Shown: positions 1-5,702 of the stretch, in pieces
Position numbering within the stretch: position 1 is the stretch's first letter
How the letters are laid out: each line of letters starts with the position of its first letter
DNA from: Clostridia bacterium
GTDB taxonomy: Bacteria > Bacillota > Clostridia > Christensenellales > Aristaeellaceae
Length of the DNA stretch: 7,639 bases
Assembly: GCA_009776385.1 (NCBI GenBank)
Contig: WRFT01000089.1
Location: 1 to 7,639 of the forward strand
Reading direction: 5' to 3'
Translations under genes and position numbers: made by a program
The notes under the pieces: model-generated
What the model was told of the DNA's origin: nothing
The model's input: the letters and a program-made list of their open reading frames with translations, nothing else
Database searches by the model: none

Positions 1-215
1 AACGTAATTATACCGGTATTTACGTCATGCGCTGCTAACATATCAGTACTACGTTCAAAATCTACAGCAAGTCCCTTGGGGAAGGAATCTCTCACGAACA
101 CATTGTAAAGCGGAACAACTCCGGTATTTGTAACCGTGACGACATACTCAATCGTATCCCCAACTCCGTATGTTATTTCATCATCGGCGTTCTTGACAAT
201 GGTTAATTCAGCTAG
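1..215 (-). other. Start of a DUF11-like repeat in the large surface protein, cut by the window edge
   Basis: From residue 1236 the protein reads AELTIVKNADDEITYGVGD, followed by IEYVVTVTNTGVVPLYNV and V-R-D-S-F-P-K-G-L. This is the standard opening of the DUF11 or conserved-repeat (TIGR01451-like) domain: K-x-A/D, then Y-x-V-T-V-T-N-T-G, then V-x-D-x-x-P. It is typical of wall-associated proteins and often occurs in tandem. The domain continues beyond base 1. Confidence 0.75.
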
Positions 216-3200
216 TTTGTTTATGATTTCATCGTCATTATAGTCGGTTACATAGTACTGTACCTCAGACTCAATGACACGGTACTCATATTCATCACCG
301 TCTGCATTAAACTTATCCACTTCGTCAAATGTAAAAGTATCGGGGGCATCGTCAGACCATGTGTATCCCGTAGTCAACGGAGCCCATGCCGCCGGCGGCT
401 GCGCGTTTTTGACCCTCCGTTCAAGAGTTAGCGTCAAGTCAATGGCATTGTCATGCGTCTTCCCGCCGTCTACCCACGTCTTTGTTCCGCTGATGGATAC
501 AAGCTCTATCCACTGTGCCGTATAGATAACATCCTCCGTTACCGGATCGACCAGTGGTTTATCCCATCCAAGGAAACGGTATCCGGGTTTATGATCGGTG
601 TAGGGATCGACGCCAAAAGCCGGGCGCGCGCTGCCGTGCCCTACGGTATACGTTTCGTCTTCCGCATTCCAATCGCCCGCGATACCCGGATCATAGATAA
701 CCGTTACCATATTCGGTAGATAGAACAGTTTAATAGTAATGGTGCTGTCGAGATCGGATGCTATCGCCGTATAACCAAGCGGTTCCTGTTTTTCATAAAC
801 GTAAATGTTTTCGTTATACTCGCATTCGCGAATACCGCTTGGAATCACTATCGTTTCACCCAGTTTAACGGCAAATTCTTCATCAGTGGTTAAGCCGTAG
901 ACATAGTCACCTTCGTCATCATCCCAATACCAGTGCTCTACTATATACGGTATAGAATCGTGTGGGTAATAATGGATGTAAATATGGTTTACGCTTTGAT
1001 CGTCAGAAAGCAACAGCTCGTGTTCGTAGGCAACCGGATCCGCGTAATAGCCCGGGATAGAAATCGGATAGACCACCACGCGCATTTCCTCTAATTTACT
1101 GTCAAATGTTTTGGGAGCATAGTCCTCTTCAGTAAAGTCTACCCATTCGCCGCCTACTTTTTTTTGGTAATGAACGGTATATTTTACTACACGAAGCCCG
1201 ACATAATAGAATATGATTTCGTTTTCGCCTTCCGCCAAGACGATAGACATTGTTTGCTGCAGCGGGCGCAGCGCGCCAATATGCAGGGCATGCGCCGTCA
1301 CTGGTTGACCGGCGGTACCGGACTCAATATGAGGAGCGTGTACTTCCCCAATAGTTTTCTCTATAACAGGTTTTCCGTCAACATATACGGGATCCCCGTT
1401 TCCATCATACCTGATTTCAACTTGAACATATTTGATGGTATATTGCGTCGGCACCGGTATCCATTTGGCGTAAATAGTGGTCTCTCCATCCAACGGCTGG
1501 CCAATGGCAAACGGAACCGTACATGCTTCATCTTTAAACCATCCCCCGAAGATGTAACCTGTTCGTTGCGGATTGCGGATTTCCTCGTGCTCATTTAAAT
1601 CAATTTTATTGCCGACAAGCACGAGAAAATGATCATCCGTTTCATCTTCACTGTTAAAGTATACATAAACAGAAACCTCCTTAGGCTCCCATTTAGCAAA
1701 TAACGTTAGGTTCTTAGCGGGCATGCGTTCGACGTTAAAGTTAAACGCTGTTCCTAAACATTCAGCGTTTGTATACCAGCCCATGAAGTAATAGGTGACG
1801 CCGTTTTCCGTTTTCGTTGTATCGCTATTCCAGGCGGAGGGATTTAATGTCGTCAACTGCCTTTCAAACGGAACGGTTTGTGCCGCGGGTAAGGCCGTTA
1901 TATTCGCGCTGGTGTTCGCGACAGTCGCGCCCATCGTGTTAAACGAAAGGGTGTAGTTATTGCGGGTATAGTAGAAATTGATAACTGCTCCGTTTGTAAC
2001 AGCGCTGGACTGCTCCTCTCGTGAAAAACCTTCAAGCGCTTTCGCGGCAAGATTAACAGAACCTTGCATCGATATGGTTTGTGAAGCGCTGTGCAGCCAA
2101 TAACCGGCGTTCGTTCCCGTTTTAACCGTAGAACCATAAGGATCAAAGGGTGTCTCCCCCGGGATAGGCTGCACCCAGTAGTTGACCGTCGCCGTGACTG
2201 TACTTCCCTTAGCAGCCGGTATAATTACGCTTGTACCCGATTGGGGTAATAAATCGGCGGTTAAAGTCCAGCGATGAGATACGCATGTGGTATTACCAGC
2301 CAGTAAGCTGCTGCCGCCGTTCCAGCCTCTGAATTGATTAGAAGGCGTGGCAGCAGGCGTCCCGTTAGCATTGGTGTAGAAATCAGCATTGTGGCTGCTC
2401 GGCCATTTCCTGCTGATATCATCCTCATACTTAGCGGTAAAACTATAACCGGTTCCGCTGTACAAATTCGTATTGGGCCCCATGCCCGCTTTAAATCTGA
2501 AGGATAACGGGGCTGTACCGGTAGGTGAGCCAATATTAAAGATATACGTAAACTCGATACGCGTAAAGTAAACATTTAACACACTTGAACCGTCACCTTC
2601 AAGCGCTAAAATCGGCGTAAAAGCAGAACGTGACGCGACATTCGTGTTTGCTCCGTTACCCGTCGCACCATTGACCTGACTGGCGGTTAAGTTTGTCGGA
2701 ATGGCCAAAGGTCCGCCGCCTGACGGAACAGCGGTAATCGGTAATCCCGCCGTACCGGTCCAACCGATAATCTGTTGAACGAACTGCCATTGATCAATAT
2801 TATCTGTTTTAAGTTCAACATTTCCGAGATTCGCTTTTTCCAACCAGCATATTACCGTGTAATTAACCGATAAACCCGTCCACTTGGCATATAATTGCGT
2901 CGTATGCTCAATGGGCATGGGAATCACAGCCCCAGCCGCGCCTACAAAGCCGTCGACTAAGTTCTCGTTACTATACCAGCCGGCGAAGGTGAAGCCTGTA
3001 CTCGTCTTGCTTGGCAGTGTAACCGACGCCCCATAGAGGGCAATGCTGGCGCCGATCGGCGTCCCCTCGTTGGCGTTGTAGATAATTTGATTTGTGTTGC
3101 GCGAGTACTTCGCCACGGCGATGTTTGCGGCTTCATCTTCTTCAAGCACTATCGGCTCGGAAGTTTCAAACGTAAAACCGGGCGTGCTGCCGTCATACAT

Positions 3201-3920
3201 TGGCGCGGCAACGACTTGACCGATATATCCATCGTAATCCTTGTCGTCCTTATAAGCGGAGTTCGTTACATATGATCCATCCAGTTCCTCAAACAGATAC
3301 TGTAACGTATAGGTTGTGTTTGTGGTTCCGTAATAGACATCATACGTTGTGTCCCCTGAAAGATCCGACACTTTGTAACTGATGATATGCGGATTAGCCA
3401 CTTTCCCCTCGTATAAGGGTGATATAATTTCCTCTTCCATATCGGAACCAACAGGATACGACCTTGTTGTTACCCATAAGGGCTCATCATCGTGATTGCC
3501 CGGATCGCCAATCCAATAGTTTACGGTGACCGTGATCATTTCCGCATCCTTATAACGCGCTTCCAGGATTATATCATCAATTAAGCTCGTGGAAGGGTTG
3601 AATTTGCCTCCGCCCTTTAAATACCAGCCGTCAAAAAGCTTATTGACCGGCGGCGTGGGGTCCTGCGGGAGGCTAATTTCCGCCATGGTATTTCCATCTT
3701 CCGATACCTCTACCCATTGTATAATATCGGACGCGCCATTGTTTAACTCGAAAGTGATTTTATAAAACTCAAACTCGTCGTCGGCGCCGTTATCAATTTT
3801 AATCGTGGTAGGCATGACCGTTATCGGGGAATACTCCGTTCCCACAACCGGCGCGGCAAATTGTGTCAGCATCATAACAGCGCAGATAAGCGCCCCTAAT
3901 TTTCTACGCGAGAACTTCAT
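1..3920 (-). CDS. Large secreted multi-repeat surface protein (InlB B-repeats, MucBP-like modules, Cna_B-like, DUF11-like), 3' end outside window
   Basis: The frame opens at the ATG at 3920 and stays open for 1306 codons to the left edge. An AGAAGGG ribosome binding site lies a few bases upstream. Residues 1-28 form a Sec signal peptide: KFSRRK, a hydrophobic core, and likely cleavage after APVVG. Five InlB B-repeat-like modules carry a GW[YFD] core and mostly end in AKW or AQW. Between them sit modules starting Y-T-V/V-N-Y-W that resemble MucBP repeats (about 130-200, 203-275, 353-455, 576-654, 827-908, 913-986, 990-1069). Residues 1141-1226 resemble a Cna_B domain (SGTKTW start, YRVIE near the end). 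From 1236 a DUF11-like repeat begins (LTIVKN, YVVTVTNTG). Such proteins are exported adhesins or stalk proteins of Gram-positive bacteria. The anchor, for example LPXTG, would lie beyond the window and is not seen. The ligand is unknown. A complete gene would exceed 1306 residues. Confidence 0.93.
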   Translation of the reverse strand, partial: MKFSRRKLGALICAVMMLTQFAAPVVGTEYSPITVMPTTIKIDNGADDEFEFYKITFELNNGASDIIQWVEVSEDGNTMAEISLPQDPTPPVNKLFDGWYLKGGGKFNPSTSLIDDIILEARYKDAEMITVTVNYWIGDPGNHDDEPLWVTTRSYPVGSDMEEEIISPLYEGKVANPHIISYKVSDLSGDTTYDVYYGTTNTTYTLQYLFEELDGSYVTNSAYKDDKDYDGYIGQVVAAPMYDGSTPGFTFETSEPIVLEEDEAANIAVAKYSRNTNQIIYNANEGTPIGASIALYGASVTLPSKTSTGFTFAGWYSNENLVDGFVGAAGAVIPMPIEHTTQLYAKWTGLSVNYTVICWLEKANLGNVELKTDNIDQWQFVQQIIGWTGTAGLPITAVPSGGGPLAIPTNLTASQVNGATGNGANTNVASRSAFTPILALEGDGSSVLNVYFTRIEFTYIFNIGSPTGTAPLSFRFKAGMGPNTNLYSGTGYSFTAKYEDDISRKWPSSHNADFYTNANGTPAATPSNQFRGWNGGSSLLAGNTTCVSHRWTLTADLLPQSGTSVIIPAAKGSTVTATVNYWVQPIPGETPFDPYGSTVKTGTNAGYWLHSASQTISMQGSVNLAAKALEGFSREEQSSAVTNGAVINFYYTRNNYTLSFNTMGATVANTSANITALPAAQTVPFERQLTTLNPSAWNSDTTKTENGVTYYFMGWYTNAECLGTAFNFNVERMPAKNLTLFAKWEPKEVSVYVYFNSEDETDDHFLVLVGNKIDLNEHEEIRNPQRTGYIFGGWFKDEACTVPFAIGQPLDGETTIYAKWIPVPTQYTIKYVQVEIRYDGNGDPVYVDGKPVIEKTIGEVHAPHIESGTAGQPVTAHALHIGALRPLQQTMSIVLAEGENEIIFYYVGLRVVKYTVHYQKKVGGEWVDFTEEDYAPKTFDSKLEEMRVVVYPISIPGYYADPVAYEHELLLSDDQSVNHIYIHYYPHDSIPYIVEHWYWDDDEGDYVYGLTTDEEFAVKLGETIVIPSGIRECEYNENIYVYEKQEPLGYTAIASDLDSTITIKLFYLPNMVTVIYDPGIAGDWNAEDETYTVGHGSARPAFGVDPYTDHKPGYRFLGWDKPLVDPVTEDVIYTAQWIELVSISGTKTWVDGGKTHDNAIDLTLTLERRVKNAQPPAAWAPLTTGYTWSDDAPDTFTFDEVDKFNADGDEYEYRVIESEVQYYVTDYNDDEIINKLAELTIVKNADDEITYGVGDTIEYVVTVTNTGVVPLYNVFVRDSFPKGLAVDFERSTDMLAAHDVNTGIIT
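243..500 (-). other. Cna_B-like domain of the large surface protein
   Basis: Residues 1141-1226 read as a Cna_B-type beta sandwich. It starts with ISGTKTWVDGG, contains a D-L-T-L-T-L strand and a TFTFDEVDKF strand, and ends with YEYRVIESE. In this family a Lys near the start and an Asn near the end can form an intramolecular isopeptide bond assisted by an acidic residue. K1147 and E1217 are at suitable places, but the bond is inferred only. Such domains usually stiffen the stalk of surface adhesins and pilins. Confidence 0.7.
510..3761 (-). repeat. Five InlB B-repeat-like (Flg_new family) protein modules within the large surface protein
   Basis: The modules are at residues 54-123 (3552-3761), 277-347 (2880-3092), 656-744 (1689-1955), 750-820 (1461-1673) and 1072-1137 (510-707). 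Each begins with a beta strand of the type I-x-F/Y-x-x-N/D and has a central GWY, GWF or GWD core (W99, W315, W715, W794, W1119). The last four end in AKW or AQW (W347, W744, W820, W1137); the first ends in ARY. These are beta-grasp-like repeats known from Listeria internalin B and many Bacillota and Bacteroidota surface proteins. The copies are diverged at DNA level, so recent tandem duplication is not evident. Only modules 3 and 4 are adjacent; the others are separated by MucBP-like or unrecognised segments. Confidence 0.8.
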
Positions 3921-3970
3921 TGTAACACCCTTCTTTCCATATTGATTGGAATATTATCGTGCGGAGTTCC

Positions 3971-4011
3971 ATTTAAAATAAATCGCCGCCCCGCCTTTTA
4001 CGGGCGGGGCG
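3971..4011 (-). terminator. Rho-independent terminator after the small secreted-protein gene
   Basis: On the minus strand a perfect 9-bp GC-rich stem (CGCCCCGCC pairing with GGCGGGGCG, 3987-3995 with 4003-4011) closes a 7-base loop. It is followed by a T-rich stretch (ATTTATTTT, 3975-3983). It lies 14 bases after the TAG stop of the 4025-4921 gene. The T-tract is interrupted and starts 3 bases after the stem, so termination may be partial. Some read-through into the large downstream gene is plausible because only about 50 bases separate the hairpin from its start codon. Confidence 0.8.
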
Positions 4012-4024
4012 TATCAGCTTATAT

Positions 4025-4921
4025 CTACGGTTCCTCCATGACGGTGACGGATAGACGCCATAAACACCGGGACATTTCCACGCTGGCGGGATAAATATAA
4101 CTGTAAGCCGTACCGCCAACGGCGTCCTGCCAGGTTACGCCGCTGTCCGTGCTGTATTGCCAGCGGAGCGACAGAATGCAATCCAGGTAACCAGTCAGTT
4201 CACATTGAAGGGTGATGGGATATCCTTCCTCAACCTCACCGGGCGCGTCTGTCCAAATACGGATGAAACGCTCGGGCAGGGGGGCTTGCTCCGCTATTTC
4301 CGGTTCATCGCCCACATCGTCCTCGTCATCATCGGGATCGTCGGCAACGGGGTCTTCGGGTTCAGGGTCATCGGGAGCGGGATCGGCCGGGTCCGGATTG
4401 TCCGGCGGATTATCGGGCCCGGGATCATCCGTTGGGCTTTCAGGGTTTGGATCGGCCGGGGGATCGTCAAGCTCCAGATCTTCCGGCTCGGGATCGTCAA
4501 GCGGGTCGGGCGGCGCTTCCGGATCGCCTTCTATGCCCTCTTCACCCGGCTCTTCTCCTATTATATCGTCTTCCTCATGCGGATCGGCGGCAGGAGCCAG
4601 CAGCAAATAGAGAGGTTCCAGCTTTAAGGAACCGGTTACCGGAAGATTGAAATCGTAAGGCTCCTGATGCGGATCGCCCTTTACGAACCAGTAGGAAAAG
4701 ACATATCCTTCCCTTTCCGGCGCTTTATCCGGTTTCTTGACGAGCGCGCCGGCTTCCGTTTCCACGTGCTTTATGTAGCGGTTCATGTTAAAGCTGACGA
4801 TGAAGACCTTACTTACCGGTTCTTCTTCGCCGCTTTCCGCCAGCGAAACGGCCGCCAGTGACACCAACATCGCAAGCGCGATGGCGACAGATACCAGCTT
4901 TGCAAACAGGTTGCCTCTCAT
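4025..4921 (-). CDS. Secreted protein with InlB-like repeat, Pro/Asp/Glu linker and C-terminal Ig-like domain
   Basis: This is a complete 298-residue gene. The start at 4921 is supported by a strong AAGGGAGG site (4931-4938) 9 bases upstream. Residues 1-28 are a Sec signal peptide (charged MRGNLFAK, long Ala/Leu/Val core, likely cleavage after SLA). Residues 38-106 look like one diverged InlB B-repeat (VSFNMN, EREGYVF, YDFNLPVTG), with SYWF replacing GWY. Residues 112-215 are a low-complexity linker of Pro, Asp and Glu (repeated DDPEPED-like units), strongly acidic and probably extended. Residues 218-294 resemble an Ig-like fold common in Clostridia surface proteins (WTDAPGEVEEGYPITLQC, then WQYSTDSGVTWQD); Cys240, Cys248 and Cys286 are present. 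No LPXTG motif, C-terminal membrane helix or SLH domain is visible, so it is probably released or held non-covalently. It lies just upstream of, and in the same direction as, the large surface-protein gene. Its function is unknown. Confidence 0.9.
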   Translation of the reverse strand: MRGNLFAKLVSVAIALAMLVSLAAVSLAESGEEEPVSKVFIVSFNMNRYIKHVETEAGALVKKPDKAPEREGYVFSYWFVKGDPHQEPYDFNLPVTGSLKLEPLYLLLAPAADPHEEDDIIGEEPGEEGIEGDPEAPPDPLDDPEPEDLELDDPPADPNPESPTDDPGPDNPPDNPDPADPAPDDPEPEDPVADDPDDDEDDVGDEPEIAEQAPLPERFIRIWTDAPGEVEEGYPITLQCELTGYLDCILSLRWQYSTDSGVTWQDAVGGTAYSYIYPASVEMSRCLWRLSVTVMEEP

Positions 4922-4965
4922 TTGTATTTACCTCCCTTGTTTTCCCTCAGCATAACCGCAAAGGG

Positions 4966-4980
4966 ACGACTTTAAGCCGT
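4966..4980. repeat. Imperfect 15-bp palindrome in the 5' leader of the small secreted-protein gene
   Basis: ACGACTTTAAGCCGT reads almost identically on both strands, with seven pairs, one of them G-T, around a central base. It lies about 45 bases before the start codon, inside the predicted leader. It could be an operator half-site pair or a small hairpin. No known regulator motif is recognised, and such a short palindrome may be chance. Confidence 0.3.
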
Positions 4981-5063
4981 TTAAGTTCCTTACCACCATT
5001 TTGCATTTTAAAAGTTACATGAATGGTTACACCTGATACATACATCACATGCATCTCGACCAG

Positions 5064-5092
5064 ATATTACGCTTGTTTACAGATAATGTCAA
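5064..5092 (-). promoter_or_regulatory. Sigma-A type promoter for the leftward secreted-protein gene(s)
   Basis: On the minus strand a perfect TTGACA (-35, 5087-5092) is followed by exactly 17 bases and then TAATAT (-10, 5064-5069, 4 of 6 consensus bases). Transcription would start near 5057, giving a leader of about 135 bases before the ATG at 4921. The leader shows no riboswitch class that I recognise. No equally good promoter is visible in the short gap before the large gene at 3920. Confidence 0.65.
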
Positions 5093-5197
5093 TACTTATA
5101 TATCTTGAAACATTTCGTAAAAACAAAAAATATTCTGTAGTATAGTATGATATTCCACGTTATATTATGATGTTTTGCATAATGTTCATACAAAACA

Positions 5198-5228
5198 CAT
5201 TATATATTTATATGCTCATTATATATTT
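5198..5228. repeat. Two exact 12-bp direct repeats in AT-rich DNA
   Basis: CATTATATATTT occurs at 5198-5209 and again at 5217-5228, a start-to-start distance of 19 bases, close to two helical turns. It lies between the two divergent promoters. The composition is so AT-rich that chance is a serious alternative. Confidence 0.35.
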
Positions 5229-5243
5229 TTCATATTTATAAGG

Positions 5244-5282
5244 GTAATGAATGAAGGTCACGGTATATCGTTCTGTCATTAC
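5244..5282. repeat. Inverted repeat with a nested near-palindrome upstream of the T-box promoter
   Basis: GTAATGA (5244-5250) and TCATTAC (5276-5282) are exact inverted copies. Between them ACGGTATATCGT (5260-5271) is a 12-bp near-palindrome with one mismatched pair. The spacing of the nested elements is asymmetric (9 and 4 bases). It lies about 80 bases before the -35 box of the rightward promoter, so it could be an operator, but no known motif is matched. Confidence 0.3.
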
Positions 5283-5360
5283 AGGAAAGGTTACATGTCT
5301 TATGTTGTTTTACCCGATAGAAGCACTATATGCGTTGCGACACGCTGCGATACCCAACGC

Positions 5361-5389
5361 TTGACAATCGCGCGGCAGTTTGGTAGTAT
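5361..5389 (+). promoter_or_regulatory. Sigma-A type promoter for the T-box leader and fusion enzyme gene
   Basis: A perfect TTGACA (5361-5366), a 17-base spacer and TAGTAT (5384-5389) form the promoter, with TG one base before the -10 box (extended -10). Transcription would start near 5396, immediately before the first conserved T-box bases (GCGATGAGGAG from 5401). This placement strongly supports both calls. Confidence 0.8.
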
Positions 5390-5396
5390 CGCCATC

Positions 5397-5670
5397 ACAG
5401 GCGATGAGGAGGAGAAAAGGTTCCCCCATCCCGCTGAAGAGAGTTGCCGGTTGGTGCGAGGCATCGCGGTGGGAACTGATACTGGCCCCGGAGCTGCCGG
5501 TTGAAACGCTTAGGCGGAGTAGACAGGAACGGATCCCTCCGTTACAGGGGAAGGCATTGCAAGATGCCGGTGAGAAGGGCGTTTTACGCCAACAAGAGTG
5601 GTACCGCGGAGGCATGCGACAAGCATACGCTTTCGTCTCTTGACAAAGGGAGGCGAGGGCGTTTTTCTTT
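5397..5670 (+). ncRNA. T-box riboswitch leader (tRNA-sensing), probable leucine CUG specifier
   Basis: The T-box core AAGAGTGGTACCGCGG is at 5594-5609. Stem I starts with a GATGAGGAG k-turn-like segment (5403-5411). GTTCCC (5420-5425) pairs with GGGAAC (5471-5476), CCGC pairs with GCGG higher up, and the AGAGAG and GGTTGGTGCGAG distal motifs are present (5438-5460). ACGGA/TCCGT (5529-5542) is a stem II-type element, and GGCAT/ATGCC (5553-5568) fits stem III. T-box leaders bind a specific tRNA: an uncharged acceptor end pairs with the UGGN bulge and stabilises an antiterminator. The bulge here is TGGT (5599-5602), fitting a tRNA with discriminator A. Placing the specifier by its spacing before GCCCCGGAGC gives CTG (5482-5484), hence leucine. 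That assignment is by eye and less certain than the T-box call. Stem I pairing below the specifier is imperfect. Confidence 0.93.
5628..5670 (+). terminator. T-box regulated intrinsic terminator
   Basis: CGCTTTCGTCTC (5628-5639) pairs with GAGGCGAGGGCG (5650-5661), a 12-bp stem that includes several G-U pairs, followed by TTTTTCTTT (5662-5670). It lies 18 bases after the T-box core and 32 bases before the start codon, which is the usual arrangement. It should form when the cognate tRNA is charged and be displaced by the antiterminator when the tRNA is uncharged. Confidence 0.88.
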
Positions 5671-5702
5671 GCCTTCCCAAACCAAAACGAGGGGGCGTTA
5701 CC

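Larger units (their letters stand above)
5093..5360. other. AT-rich divergent intergenic region without a supported gene
   Basis: The stretch is much more AT-rich than either flank, especially 5093-5240. Short reading frames here run through the T-box leader and show no protein-like features, so I call no gene. Direct and inverted repeats are listed separately. Such AT-rich DNA upstream of promoters is often bent or regulator-bound, but no named binding site is recognised. Confidence 0.6.

Noticed and set aside
1164..1598. Plus-strand 144-residue frame opposite the large surface protein
   Set aside because: The minus-strand frame is continuous here and encodes InlB-like and Y-T-V modules. 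The plus-strand product has no domain logic.
4212..4610. Plus-strand frame encoding a Ser/Gly-rich 132-residue repeat protein
   Set aside because: It is the antisense shadow of the Pro/Asp/Glu linker of the 4025-4921 gene: GAT/CCC-type codons read backwards give Ser and Gly. There is no supporting start context.
4922..5063. A c-di-GMP or other known riboswitch in the leader of the small secreted-protein gene
   Set aside because: I compared it by eye with the GEMM-type pattern (GCACAGGGCAAACC...GGGACGCAAAGCC). Only short fragments agree and the order is wrong.
5483..5485. TGG (tryptophan) as the T-box specifier
   Set aside because: Spacing to the conserved GAGC is off by one. The TGGT bulge predicts discriminator A, whereas bacterial tRNA-Trp has G.
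5175..5504. Plus-strand 109-residue frame running into the leader
   Set aside because: Its second half is translated T-box stem I and its first half is AT-rich low complexity. The rightward promoter lies inside it.
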